A stretch of 47,351 nt of DNA. Source: Pseudomonadota bacterium (GTDB lineage: Bacteria; Pseudomonadota; Gammaproteobacteria; Acidiferrobacterales; Acidiferrobacteraceae). The stretch spans positions 1 to 47,351 of the forward strand of contig JAKBUS010000012.1 of NCBI GenBank assembly GCA_021841585.1. The letters run 5' to 3'. This document shows, in pieces, positions 27,425 through 36,411 of this stretch (positions within the stretch are counted from its first letter, which is position 1; the number at the start of each line of letters is the position of its first letter). The translations under genes were made by a program, and so were the position numbers. The notes under the pieces are model-generated. The model did not search any database, was not told the origin of the DNA, and worked only from the letters and a program-made list of their open reading frames with translations.

Positions 27425-29242
27425 ATGTGCGGGATCGGAGGGTTTGTCGGTAAGCGGGTCGTCGACCCCAAGCAATGGCAGGCGATGCTCGCGGCCCTGA
27501 GGGTCCGCGGCCCCGATGCCCAAAAGGCGGTGTTGTGGGATGGCTCTTTCCGCGAGACGGACGGCGTCGGCGCGGCCTGCCTTTTGCACGCCCGTCTCAG
27601 CATCCGTGACCCGCGCCCCGAGGCCGATCAGCCTATGGCCAACGCCCAAAGGGATATCTGGGTGTGCTTCAACGGCGAGGTCTACGGCTATGAGGCCGAG
27701 TGGGAGGAATTGCGCCGTCAAGGCTACGCCTTTCACACGACGAGCGACACTGAGTTCATCCTCCATGCTTATGAGGCCTGGGGGGATGCCTTCGTCGAGC
27801 GGCTGCGCGGTATGTTCGCGATCGTCATCCTCGATCTGCGTCGCAAGCGGCTTTTTGCTGCCCGGGACCGGCTGGGCCTAAAGCCACTGCTTTACTATGC
27901 CGACGGCGAGAACCTGGCGTTCGCCTCCACCCTGCGCGCCCTGCTGCCCTATCTCGGAGATCGGGCGCGTATCGCCCCCGAGGCCATAGACGCTTATCTC
28001 GCCCACCGCTACGTCCCGGCCCCCCTAACCCTGGCGCAGGGCGTGCGGCGGCTAGCCAACGGCAGCTGTCTTAGCTGGGAGTTCGGGCGGGGGTTGCCCC
28101 CGGAATTGCGTGTGTACTGGCGCCCGGCGCCCGTGGCCGCGGATTTCCAGGAGACCCTCGATGGCGCGGTGGCGTTGCGCACGGCCTCCGATCGCCCGGT
28201 GGGAATCTTTCTGAGCGGCGGCATCGATTCAGCGGTCGTGGCCTCAAGCCTCGTGCGCCAGGGCTACACGAATATCACCGCCTTTACCGCCACCTTCCCG
28301 GGCACCGCCTATGATGAGGGGCCGCAGGCCGCGCGCATGGCCAAGGCCCTGGGTCTTGCCCACAGGGCGGTACCCGTCGAGCCACGCCTCACCGATGATT
28401 TCGATCGCATCGTTGCCGATCTCGACGAGCCCTTCGCCGACCCCAGCGCCCTACCGCTCTGGTATCTGGCGCGCGCCGCCACCGAGGAGGTCAAGGTGGT
28501 GCTGGGCGGCGATGGTGGTGACGAGCTGTTCGCCGGCTACAAGCGCTATCGCCAGCACCTGCGCAGCCGCTGGCGTGGGTCCCTCACCATCCCGCTCGCC
28601 TATGACGGTTTGCCGTGGGAGAAGCCGGCGCGCTGGCGCGAGGAGCTGGGATTGACCTGGCAGGAGGCCTATGTGCTGCGGTTCTCGGGGCTTTCGCCTG
28701 CCGTGCGTCGCTATCTGCAGCCCGACCTGCCGGGGATGCCCCTCATCCACTGGCGGCACTTCCCCTCGCCACACAAGGGCTTGGCGGCCCTGCTCGACAT
28801 CGATTTCGCCAATTACCTGCCGGAGTACATCCTGCGCAAGGGCGATCTCTGTACCATGGCCCACGGGCTCGAATTGCGCGCCCCGCTCCTCGATCACCGG
28901 CTCGTGGAGCTCGTGACCGGCCTGCCCGCAAATCGGCGCTTCACGCGTCCCGCGAAGTCGCTCCTCATCGGGACCTGCCAGGTCTGCCAGGACGAGGGCC
29001 TGTTGACCGCCAAGAAGCGCGGCTTCTCGCCCCCCTTGAATCGCTGGTTGCGCGAAGACCTCTCCCCGCGGCTCCCGGATCTCGGAGTGCGTCTGGCTGA
29101 GGCCACCCATGGCCAGCTCCGGGCGCAACGCGTGGATACCCTGGTGGCGGCCTACTCACGCGGCTTCGACAAGCTCGCGGAGCCTGTCTACCAGCTGCTG
29201 GTGCTGGACGTCGCCCTGCGATCCCTCGGCTTCGGGGTTTGA
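27425..29242 (+). CDS. Asparagine synthase-like glutamine amidotransferase
   Basis: A 605-residue AsnB-family enzyme. Cys2 of MCGIGGFVG is the class II glutaminase nucleophile; RGPDAQ, HARLSIRDPRPEADQPM, CFNGEVYGYEAEWEEL and the synthetase PP-loop FLSGGIDSAVVASSL (Ser264 onward), then LGGDGGDELFAGYKRY, follow in order. It could make asparagine, but within an LPS locus homologues amidate uronic-acid sugars (WbtH- or WbpS-like), a role I infer only from location. ATG 27425 has GGAGG eight bases upstream. It ends 7 bp before a convergent GT9 gene. Confidence 0.9.
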   Translation: MCGIGGFVGKRVVDPKQWQAMLAALRVRGPDAQKAVLWDGSFRETDGVGAACLLHARLSIRDPRPEADQPMANAQRDIWVCFNGEVYGYEAEWEELRRQGYAFHTTSDTEFILHAYEAWGDAFVERLRGMFAIVILDLRRKRLFAARDRLGLKPLLYYADGENLAFASTLRALLPYLGDRARIAPEAIDAYLAHRYVPAPLTLAQGVRRLANGSCLSWEFGRGLPPELRVYWRPAPVAADFQETLDGAVALRTASDRPVGIFLSGGIDSAVVASSLVRQGYTNITAFTATFPGTAYDEGPQAARMAKALGLAHRAVPVEPRLTDDFDRIVADLDEPFADPSALPLWYLARAATEEVKVVLGGDGGDELFAGYKRYRQHLRSRWRGSLTIPLAYDGLPWEKPARWREELGLTWQEAYVLRFSGLSPAVRRYLQPDLPGMPLIHWRHFPSPHKGLAALLDIDFANYLPEYILRKGDLCTMAHGLELRAPLLDHRLVELVTGLPANRRFTRPAKSLLIGTCQVCQDEGLLTAKKRGFSPPLNRWLREDLSPRLPDLGVRLAEATHGQLRAQRVDTLVAAYSRGFDKLAEPVYQLLVLDVALRSLGFGV

Positions 29243-29249
29243 GGGTCGC

Positions 29250-30368
29250 TCAGGGCTGCCCTTCGGCCAGAACGGCGGAGATGGCGCCAAGGACATCCCT
29301 GCCCGAAATCCCGGTGCTGCAGCGGGCCGTGTAGGCGCAATCCTCGGGGCTACGCACGCATGTCTGAATCCACGGGCGACTCCTTTCGAAGAGCACCGTC
29401 TCGTCGCGGCAAGGCATATCAGCGCGAGTCACTGCTCGGTAAGGGGTGGTCGCGTAGAATTCCGTAGGGCCATAGAGGGCCGCCTGTCCGGGCCCGAAGA
29501 GCACGACTGAAGGCGTCCTCGTGACACGCGCCAGATGCGCGACGCCGGTATCCAAGGAGATAAGCAGCCGGGCCGCGGCCAGGAGGTGCCACATGTCGCG
29601 CAAGCCCAGCTGTCCGGCGACGTTCTGAAATCGCCCCTCGGGGTCGACCGCATGGGCAAGACCCTCCTGCCCTGGGCCCGCGCTCAAGATGATATGGAGC
29701 CCTTGTCGGGCGAGCGCCGCGGCTACCTCGCGCCAGCTTGCCGCGGGCCAATATTTAAGCGGCGAACCGGCGCCAAGATGCAAGACCGCGTACGGGATGT
29801 CCGGCGGTGTGAATCTCCCGGGCCCGGGAGGCGGCCAGTCCTTGGGGTCGAAGCGTTCGCCTTCCGCTCGGTCGTTTCCGGCGAGCGCCGCCATCATGTC
29901 AGGCAGGGTCGTGAGCCGGTCGGGTGGGGATATGGCCTCGTCCAGTGATGCGCGATAATACCAGGCGCCACCAGCGTAGCCGCGAACCCAGCGGGCATCG
30001 GCGGCACGCGCAAGCCAACCATGACGGCTTTCGGCGGGCACGACGGCGAGATCAAAAGGCCCGAGGGCGCGCAGGCGGGTCAGGCTGTGACGATCGCGGG
30101 GATCGAAGGGGACGGTTTCGAGACCGTACGGGCGCCCCTCGTACAGCGGGGCAAAGGCCGGCGGGCAGGTCATGACGAGGCGTGCGTCCGGGTAATGGTG
30201 CCTGAGCCGCGCCAATAGCGGGGTCAGCATCAGGGTGTCGCCGAGCAGCAGATTGTGCGCGACCAGGATGCGGTGGACCTCCTCCGCGGGCGGCCTGCGC
30301 CCGCCGCGGGTCAGCGCGTGCCAGGCGATGCGCGCGCGCAAAGGAAGACGGCTTGCGCGCCTAGCCAT
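29250..30368 (-). CDS. GT9 glycosyltransferase family protein
   Basis: A 372-residue GT9 protein. After a basic N-terminus (MARRASRLPLRARIAWHALT) comes HRILVAHNLLLGDTLMLTPL, then AVLHLGAGSPLKYWPAASW (donor-side motif), HLLAAARLLISLDTGVAHLA and SVVLFGPGQAALYGP. The C-terminus has Cys pairs (CVRSPEDCAYTARC), as in heptosyltransferases that bind a late-core acceptor. Its start overlaps the upstream GT4 gene by 8 bp. The specific sugar is unknown. Confidence 0.87.
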   Translation of the reverse strand: MARRASRLPLRARIAWHALTRGGRRPPAEEVHRILVAHNLLLGDTLMLTPLLARLRHHYPDARLVMTCPPAFAPLYEGRPYGLETVPFDPRDRHSLTRLRALGPFDLAVVPAESRHGWLARAADARWVRGYAGGAWYYRASLDEAISPPDRLTTLPDMMAALAGNDRAEGERFDPKDWPPPGPGRFTPPDIPYAVLHLGAGSPLKYWPAASWREVAAALARQGLHIILSAGPGQEGLAHAVDPEGRFQNVAGQLGLRDMWHLLAAARLLISLDTGVAHLARVTRTPSVVLFGPGQAALYGPTEFYATTPYRAVTRADMPCRDETVLFERSRPWIQTCVRSPEDCAYTARCSTGISGRDVLGAISAVLAEGQP

Positions 30369-31500
30369 GTCCGCCCCGCGCGCGCAGGAGGTCCTCGTAA
30401 AAGGCCACGAAACGCTCACCCATGAGGCGCAGGTCGTAGGGCTCGATAGCGGCGCGTGCCGCCTGGCCCATCTCCGCGCGCTGTATGGGATCGAGTAGTG
30501 ACGCGCAGGCCCGTGCAATGCCATCGGTGTCGAGGGCGTCACACACAAACCCCGTTTTGCCCTCGACAAGAAGTTCGGAGGTCCCGGCCGAGCGGCTCGT
30601 GACGACCGGCAGACCGCAGGCCATAGCCTCGAGCACGACGTTGGGTGAGGGATCGTAGAGGGCCGGCAGGATGAAGGCGTCGGCGGCCCCATAAAACGGC
30701 CGAGGATCTGTCTGGCGCCCGCTAAACCAAAGGCGGTTCCCTATCCCGAGCGCCTGCCCCAACTGCCGGTAGCGTGCCTCGTGCCGGTCCTGCCCCACCA
30801 CCAGCAGGCCCGCGGAGGCTGGCAATAAGGCTATGGCCTTCATCGCCTCGGCAAGCCCCTTGCGGTAGAAGCCCGATCCCACGAACACGAAGATCGTGTC
30901 CCCAAAGGGGATGCCATGGCGCTGCCGCACTTGGTCGCGCTCGGCCTTCACGTCCGGATGAAAGTGTTGGATGTCGACTCCATTGTAGAGAACCACAAGC
31001 TTATCGGCCGTTTGCGGAAAAGCGGTGGCGATCTCGTCGCGCACCATGCGCGATCCGCATATGACCGCGCGCAGACGCGGATGTGTGAGTGCCTTGGTCT
31101 CGGCGGCTAGCGCGTAGAGATGGTAGGGGTTGAGGCGCAGGCGGACACGCCCCCAAGGGCTCGTCGTCCGCCGGCGCTGGGCAAGCCAGCTGCGGTGCAG
31201 GCCATCGCCGGCTCGAAAGATGTCGGCGCAGGCCATGCGCTCGTGACTCTGCACGAGGTCTGCCTTGAGCGCGCGCAACCTGCGGCAGGCACATAGGGCA
31301 AAGCCGAGGTCCCGCCAGATGGAACCGAGATAGCGGGGGTTGCAGCGCTCGATGCGCATGTCGTCCGCACCCTGCGGCCAATCACGCGTCACAAGCATGA
31401 TCTCCACGCCCTGTGCCGACAGGGCGTGGGCGGCCCGTGCCACAAAGCGCTCGGCGCCGCCGTCGGGGCGGTAGCGCTGGCGGATCAGGACGACGCGCAT
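30361..31500 (-). CDS. GT4 glycosyltransferase, WaaG-like
   Basis: A 379-residue GT-B enzyme opening VVLIRQRYRPDGGAERFVA, with VQSHERMACADIFRAGDG, VICGSRMVRDEI, LVVLYNGVDIQHFHPD, VFVGSGFYRKGLAEAMKA and the donor motif LPALYDPSPNVVLEAMACGL. WaaG enzymes add glucose to heptose II; the GDG and HERM motifs resemble RfaG. ATG 31500 is chosen over an upstream start that adds nine glycines encoded by the neighbouring GT9 gene's 3' end. It overlaps that gene by 16 bp. Confidence 0.88.
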   Translation of the reverse strand: MRVVLIRQRYRPDGGAERFVARAAHALSAQGVEIMLVTRDWPQGADDMRIERCNPRYLGSIWRDLGFALCACRRLRALKADLVQSHERMACADIFRAGDGLHRSWLAQRRRTTSPWGRVRLRLNPYHLYALAAETKALTHPRLRAVICGSRMVRDEIATAFPQTADKLVVLYNGVDIQHFHPDVKAERDQVRQRHGIPFGDTIFVFVGSGFYRKGLAEAMKAIALLPASAGLLVVGQDRHEARYRQLGQALGIGNRLWFSGRQTDPRPFYGAADAFILPALYDPSPNVVLEAMACGLPVVTSRSAGTSELLVEGKTGFVCDALDTDGIARACASLLDPIQRAEMGQAARAAIEPYDLRLMGERFVAFYEDLLRARGGHG

Positions 31501-32600
31501 GCGCGTGTCTTTGTGTCCTCGAGGAGATCCGTTATAGCCTGCACCACCTCCCCCACCCCCACCGCCCCCAGACACTCGCTCACCTGCCCATCACCGCAGC
31601 CGGCGAAGCCACAGGGCCGACAACTATAAGACGAAGCGGTCAGGACGCGCGCCGGCACCCGCCAGGGCGCCCATTCTTGGTCCCCGCTCGGCCCGAAGAT
31701 CGCGACCACCGGTGTGCCCATGGCCGAGGCCATGTGCATAGGCGCCGAATCCACGCCTATGAAAAGCTGTGCCCTCTGCAAAAGGGCCGCAAGCTCCTTG
31801 AGGGTAAGCGTCCCGCTCCAGTCGACAAGCGCATCCGAGGACGGAAGCGGCGCGAGGATCTCGGCTATCATCTCGCGCTCCGCGTCATCGGGTCCCGACG
31901 TCACGACCAGGGCATGTCCCGCGGCCAGGAGTTGGCGCATGAGTGCGGTCGTGGATGCGGCGGGCCAGGCCTTGAAAAGCCAGCGCGACGTCGGGTGGAT
32001 GACGAGAAACGGCCGCGCGGCAAGCCCAGCCCGCGCAAGGCGGCCATCCACGCCGCTCCAGGCCTCGGGTCCCGCCGCGAGGCGCACGACCTTCTCCTCG
32101 GGCGGGATCATAAGCCCCAGTCGGCGCAGGGCGTCGAGGTGGGTTTCGACGGTGTGTCGCTGGCGGGCGGGGACATCATAGAGATGCGTGAAGCTCCTGC
32201 GCCACCAGCGCCCGCGCCGTCCGGGGTAGCGGCGCGCGACCGCATAACGCGGCTTCAGGATCCGGGTGAGCAGGGCCCCGCGCGGGTGCTCGGTGAGGTG
32301 CACAATGAGATCATAGCGGCGGTCCTTCAAGGCCTTGAGCAAGCGCCGCTCGGTGGCGATCTTGCGGACGAGCGGCAGGTCGCGCGTTCGCCGGTCGATC
32401 GTGTGGATGGTGGCGATGTCGGGATTGAGGCGCAGCATATCGAGGCTGTCTTCGTAGATCAGGGCATCCACCTCGATCCCAGGGATCAGGGCGCGCAGGA
32501 CGCGGAATACCGGCGTGGCCAGCAACACATCGCCATGGTGGCGGAGCTTTATAACGAGGACGCGGCGTACGACGGCGGGATCGATGGCATCGGCGAGCAT
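31485..32600 (-). CDS. waaQ: GT9 heptosyltransferase, WaaQ-like (heptosyltransferase III)
   Basis: A 371-residue GT9 enzyme with RVLVIKLRHHGDVLLATPVF, the standard WaaQ/HepIII opening. HLTEHPRGALLTRILKPRYA, HPTSRWLFKAWP, LFIGVDSAPMHMASAMGTPV and a Cys-rich end (YSCRPCGFAGCGDG) follow. WaaQ adds heptose III to heptose II of the inner core. ATG 32600 gives the family-like length; ATG 32660 is possible. It heads the reverse operon WaaQ-WaaG-GT9. Confidence 0.88.
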   Translation of the reverse strand: MLADAIDPAVVRRVLVIKLRHHGDVLLATPVFRVLRALIPGIEVDALIYEDSLDMLRLNPDIATIHTIDRRTRDLPLVRKIATERRLLKALKDRRYDLIVHLTEHPRGALLTRILKPRYAVARRYPGRRGRWWRRSFTHLYDVPARQRHTVETHLDALRRLGLMIPPEEKVVRLAAGPEAWSGVDGRLARAGLAARPFLVIHPTSRWLFKAWPAASTTALMRQLLAAGHALVVTSGPDDAEREMIAEILAPLPSSDALVDWSGTLTLKELAALLQRAQLFIGVDSAPMHMASAMGTPVVAIFGPSGDQEWAPWRVPARVLTASSYSCRPCGFAGCGDGQVSECLGAVGVGEVVQAITDLLEDTKTRACASS

Positions 32601-33350
32601 CGCGCCACAATAACGAAGCCCCGTCGGCTTGTCCACGAACAGCGCCAGGACCTCGGCCATCGGGGGAACCTGAGGGCTCGAGCGATCGGGGGCGCGCGCG
32701 GGAAAGACCCGCCAAGGGTGGCGCGAGACCGGGCCAGCGCGCTGCACGGCGATTGAGCTGGCACCTTGGACGTCAGCGGCTATCCGGTCGAGCTCCCCCT
32801 CCCAGCCTTCCGAGTTTACGGGATTTCTGGGATTCCCGGCCCCAAATATTTCTGAGGCCCTTCACATAAGTCGCGTGCCGGCCCCGTCATGCGGGGCGTT
32901 CTTGCGGCGGCCGCTCTCTTGTGGCCAGCTGGTGTCCCTGGAAATCCCCGAGGCCCCCTTCGTGCCGCGTGGTCGGCACCTTCCAAAGTATTCGAGTTTG
33001 CGAACCAAACAAGCAGGTCTGCGCACCTTGACAAGCCCCGCATGATTTCTCGCCTTCGTGCCACCCTGTCGGCGTTCACTTGCGCGGTACCTTGGTTGGC
33101 ATGCAAACGCTTTGCCTCAAGGCCCAGCGCGCCGCTCACGTCCCATGTATGTCTTGTGGGCGTCTGTTGGCGCATCTAGGCCGTGGGTGGCGGTGATCTG
33201 CGAGACGCGAGGCTTGCGGGCTATCGAGAGGGGATCACGACATTCATCCGAATGATTCGCGATGATCGATGTGGCCTCTGATCCCTCACAAGTGGGATGT
33301 TCTACAACGCCAACTAGGTTGCAATAGACCTTTATCGCGAGGAGATATCC
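32601..33350. other. Non-coding stretch upstream of the ChaB-like gene
   Basis: About 750 bp with no credible gene. It contains a hairpin GCCCCG-tcatg-CGGGGC (32881-32897) and must hold promoters for the reverse LPS unit and the forward ChaB-like gene. Short frames here have poor codon use. No known RNA gene was recognised. Confidence 0.45.
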
Positions 33351-33866
33351 ATGCCGAGCAAAAAGCCATCGACGGAACCCGAAAAGAAGTCGGCCTCGAG
33401 AACCACAGCAAGGTCAAAGTCCGTAGCCAGCAAGTCCGCTTTGCGATCCGCGGCTGCGGGGCGCCGGCGCATTCGCGCCAAAAGCGCCAAGGGCAAGACG
33501 GTGAAGACCGCGAAGGCGGGCCGGTCTGAAAGTCCTTCCGTGCGCACGAGCACCCCTTCGACCATCGCTCGCTCCGATCGTCATGCCCAGAGCCTGTGGC
33601 GCAAGGCCCTCGCCAGTGCGGAAAAAACCTATGGTGACGGCGCGCGGGCCCACAGGGTCGCTTATGCCGCGCTGAAGCACGAGTACGAGAAGAGCGGCAA
33701 CCGCTGGGCGCGCAAGGCAGTGGCTGGGCCATCGGACGCGCAGGCCGCGCGCGGCCCCACTACTCGCCCCCGTTCGACGGACAAGTCCGCGCGCACGGGC
33801 CGGAGACATGTGATCCGCAAGCCCGGCTCACCCGCGGAGCTACACGCCAAATCGTCCGGGCGCTAG
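33351..33866 (+). CDS. Basic H1-like N-terminus fused to a ChaB-type domain
   Basis: A 171-residue, very basic protein. Residues 1-75 are Lys/Arg/Ser/Ala-rich with no globular pattern, like histone H1-like nucleoid proteins. Residues ~78-125 (HAQSLWRKALASAEKTYGDG, AHRVAYAALKHEYEKSG, WARK) match the ChaB domain, whose E. coli member is called a cation-transport regulator though its function is not established. A basic Thr/Arg tail follows. GCGAGGAG lies seven bases before the ATG. A DNA-associated stress protein is plausible but inferred. It sits alone between two LPS units. Confidence 0.78.
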   Translation: MPSKKPSTEPEKKSASRTTARSKSVASKSALRSAAAGRRRIRAKSAKGKTVKTAKAGRSESPSVRTSTPSTIARSDRHAQSLWRKALASAEKTYGDGARAHRVAYAALKHEYEKSGNRWARKAVAGPSDAQAARGPTTRPRSTDKSARTGRRHVIRKPGSPAELHAKSSGR

Positions 33867-34065
33867 CCCCGGCCTTTTCATGGCCGCCGCCGGCCATGGG
33901 CGTGGTGAGTGGAGAGAGGCCCCATATCAGCTAAGTGAGGTAAGCCATTTGAGCACGGCGCCCGCATCCCGGTGACGCAAGCGCCGGTGCCATGTGGCCC
34001 TGTGCGCGCCGGCCCCAGGGCGGGCGCCATGCCCCCACAGGCTATGCGTGGTTGCGACTCGGACC

Positions 34066-35085
34066 TTAGGATAAGCGAATGACTTGCTCGAGGGCCTCCT
34101 CCACCCTTTCCGGGGCGAGATCCTCCAGGCAACGCAGGTGGCCCTGCGGACAGGTGCGGGCGAAGCACGGACTGCAGGGCAGGCCCAGGGTGACGGTCAG
34201 GGCGCGATCGTCGAGCGGCGGGGTGTGGTTAGGGTCCGAGGACCCAAAGACCGCTACAAGCGGCTTATGGAGGCTCGCCGCGATATGCATGAGGCCTGAG
34301 TCGTTGCTCGCCACGGCGGTGGCCAGCGACATGAGGTCCACGGCCTCGAGCAAGGTCGTATGTCCGGCGAGGTTGATGCACGCGCCTTGCGAAAGATCGT
34401 GTATCGACTGCGCGATCCCGCGGTCATGCGGGCCGCCGAGCAGCAGGACTTGCCAGCCTCGCTTGGTGTAGCTGCGCGCAAGGTGTGCGAAGTGGCGGGC
34501 CGGCCAGCGCTTCGCGGGACCATATTCGGCGCCCGGACAGAGCGCCAGGAGGGGGGTGTCCGTATCGATCCCGAACCGCTCGGCGCACTGCCGTCCGGCT
34601 TCGCGATCGGCGACCAGGCGTGGCGGTTGGGGCGTGGGCAACGGCTCGCCGGGTTCGAGCCCCAGGAGCAGGAAGCGATCGACGGTCTTCAGCCTGCTGC
34701 CCGCGGGCTCGCGGCGAATGTCGTTAATAAGTCCGTAGCGGGCCTCGCCGAGATAGGCCGTGCGCCGCCCCGCCCCGCTTGCCCACGCCGGCAGCGCCGA
34801 CTTGTAGGATCGTGGCAGGATGTAGGCCTGTGCGTAGTCGCGTTCCCGCAGGCGGCGACCGAGCCGCAATCGTTCGCGCAGGGCAAGCCGGCCGTGCGGG
34901 ACGGCAAGCACGATGGCGTCGGCGATCTCCGGCATACGGGCGGCAAGCGGCAGCGTCGCCGGGGGGGCTATGAGGTCTAGAACGCGGTCCGGGTGGCGCG
35001 CCTTCAGGAGCTGAAACAGGCTGTGGGCCATAACCATGTCGCCCACCCACGCCGGTCCCACGATCAGCGCGCGCGCGGCGCTCAT
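34066..35085 (-). CDS. waaF: ADP-heptose:LPS heptosyltransferase II
   Basis: A 339-residue GT9 enzyme: ALIVGPAWVGDMVMAHSLFQ, YAQAYILPRSYKSALPAWAS, YLGEARYGLINDIRR, LCPGAEYGPAKRWPARHFA, SNDSGLMHIAASLHKPLVAVFG and the Cys-rich PCSPCFARTCPQGHLRCL near the end all match WaaF. It adds heptose II to heptose I. ATG 35085 overlaps the zinc-finger gene's stop as ATGA. It is the last gene of ilvE-zinc-finger-waaF. Confidence 0.96.
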   Translation of the reverse strand: MSAARALIVGPAWVGDMVMAHSLFQLLKARHPDRVLDLIAPPATLPLAARMPEIADAIVLAVPHGRLALRERLRLGRRLRERDYAQAYILPRSYKSALPAWASGAGRRTAYLGEARYGLINDIRREPAGSRLKTVDRFLLLGLEPGEPLPTPQPPRLVADREAGRQCAERFGIDTDTPLLALCPGAEYGPAKRWPARHFAHLARSYTKRGWQVLLLGGPHDRGIAQSIHDLSQGACINLAGHTTLLEAVDLMSLATAVASNDSGLMHIAASLHKPLVAVFGSSDPNHTPPLDDRALTVTLGLPCSPCFARTCPQGHLRCLEDLAPERVEEALEQVIRLS

Positions 35086-35303
35086 TGCCCGTCCGGGAGT
35101 TCCTTCATGTCCGTGAGGACGTAGACCGTTCCGCAATAAGGGCAGCGCTCCTCGCCGCTCACATCGATCGGCAGAAACACGCGCGGATGCGAGTTCCAGA
35201 GACTCATGGCAGGTGTCGGGCAGTGCAACGGGAGGTCCGCATGGGTCACCTCGACGCGCATGGTGCGCGCCGTCGGTGCCGGGTTCGCCCGCTCCTTGTC
35301 CAC
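35082..35303 (-). CDS. Small CHCC zinc-finger protein
   Basis: A 73-residue protein from a GTG start with likely zinc ligands Cys28, His39, Cys54 and Cys57 (HCPTPAMSLWNSHPRVFLP, CPYCGTVYVL), the zf-CHCC pattern related to the mitochondrial complex I subunit NDUFS6. Its function in bacteria is unknown. It starts one base after ilvE and overlaps waaF by 4 bp; the same neighbours are common in other gammaproteobacteria. Confidence 0.85.
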   Translation of the reverse strand: MDKERANPAPTARTMRVEVTHADLPLHCPTPAMSLWNSHPRVFLPIDVSGEERCPYCGTVYVLTDMKELPDGQ

Positions 35304-35304
35304 G

Positions 35305-36261
35305 TCAGGCCTTCTGTGAGCGGGGCGCGTCCGTCGCCTCGCTCACCGGGGTCACCCATTCGGGATGTGTCTTGCGCCGCCCGTGGACCTGCTCGAAATA
35401 GAGGGTCTGGAGCTTCTCGGTGATGGGTCCACGCCGCCCTTTGCCGATCGCGCGGAAGTCGAGCTCGCGGATCGGCGTGATCTCGGCCGCGGTCCCGGAG
35501 AAGAACGCCTCGTCGGCGATGTAGACCTCGTCACGGGTGATGCGCTTCTCGCGCACCGGCACCCCGATCTCGCCTGCAAGCTCCATGATGGTCTCGCGCG
35601 TGATACCCTCGAGCGCGGCGGTCAGGTCCGGCGTCAGCAGGACGCCGTTGCGCACGATAAAGATGTTCTCGCCGCTTCCCTCGGCCACATAGCCCTCGGT
35701 GTCGAGCAGCAGAGCCTCGTCGCAGCCGCATTGCTGGGCCTCGCGCAGGGCGAGCATGGAATTTATGTAGCTGCCGTTGGTCTTGGCCTTGCACAGGGTG
35801 ACGTTCACATGATGACGGTTGAATGAGGAGGTCTTGATGCGTATGCCGCGCTCCAGGGCCTCGTCGCCGAGGTAGGCGCCCCACGCCCAGGCGGCCACGA
35901 TCAGATGGACCTTGAGCTTGTCGGCCCTAAGCCCCATGCCCTCCGAACCGTAGAACGCCATGGGCCGGATGTACGCCGATTCGAGGCCGTTTTCGCGCAC
36001 CGACGCCAGGATCGCCTGGCGCACGGTCTCCTTGTCATAAGGGATGTCCATGCCCATGATGTGTGCCGAGCGGAACAGACGATCGACGTGGGCATCGAGC
36101 CTAAATACCGCCGCTCCCGTGCTCGTCGGGTAGGCACGCACACCCTCGAACACGCCCATGCCGTAATGCAAGGTATGGGTTAGCACATGGGTGTTGGCGT
36201 CTCGCCAGGGCACAAGCCTGCCGTCATACCAGATCACCCCGTCACGATCCGCCATGGACAT
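35305..36261 (-). CDS. ilvE: Branched-chain amino-acid aminotransferase
   Basis: A 318-residue class IV PLP aminotransferase. Lys160 (LCKAKTNGSYINS) is the PLP-binding residue by comparison with E. coli IlvE; HYGMGVFEGVRAY, AEGSGENIFIVRNG and FFSGTAAEITPIRELD are the other family motifs. It interconverts branched-chain 2-oxo acids and amino acids using glutamate. GAGGAGG lies nine bases before ATG 36261. It heads the zinc-finger/waaF unit and is divergent from the O-methyltransferase gene, with ~150 bp between. Confidence 0.95.
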   Translation of the reverse strand: MSMADRDGVIWYDGRLVPWRDANTHVLTHTLHYGMGVFEGVRAYPTSTGAAVFRLDAHVDRLFRSAHIMGMDIPYDKETVRQAILASVRENGLESAYIRPMAFYGSEGMGLRADKLKVHLIVAAWAWGAYLGDEALERGIRIKTSSFNRHHVNVTLCKAKTNGSYINSMLALREAQQCGCDEALLLDTEGYVAEGSGENIFIVRNGVLLTPDLTAALEGITRETIMELAGEIGVPVREKRITRDEVYIADEAFFSGTAAEITPIRELDFRAIGKGRRGPITEKLQTLYFEQVHGRRKTHPEWVTPVSEATDAPRSQKA

Positions 36262-36411
36262 ACCGTAAACCTCCTCGCCAAAGTTATTGCCTATTCGCGG
36301 CCTGGCTTTGCCGCCTAGACCGGCTCATACTGAACTGAAAGAAAGGGCTTCGCAACGGGGGCGAGAGGTCTCTCCACCCTGCCTTGCAAACGCGCTAGAT
36401 TGGTGGCCGCT

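Noticed and set aside
31500-31575. N-terminal extension of the WaaG-like gene with nine glycines
   Set aside because: It lies within the 3' end of the WaaQ-like gene and is unlike the family; ATG 31500 fits GT4 starts.
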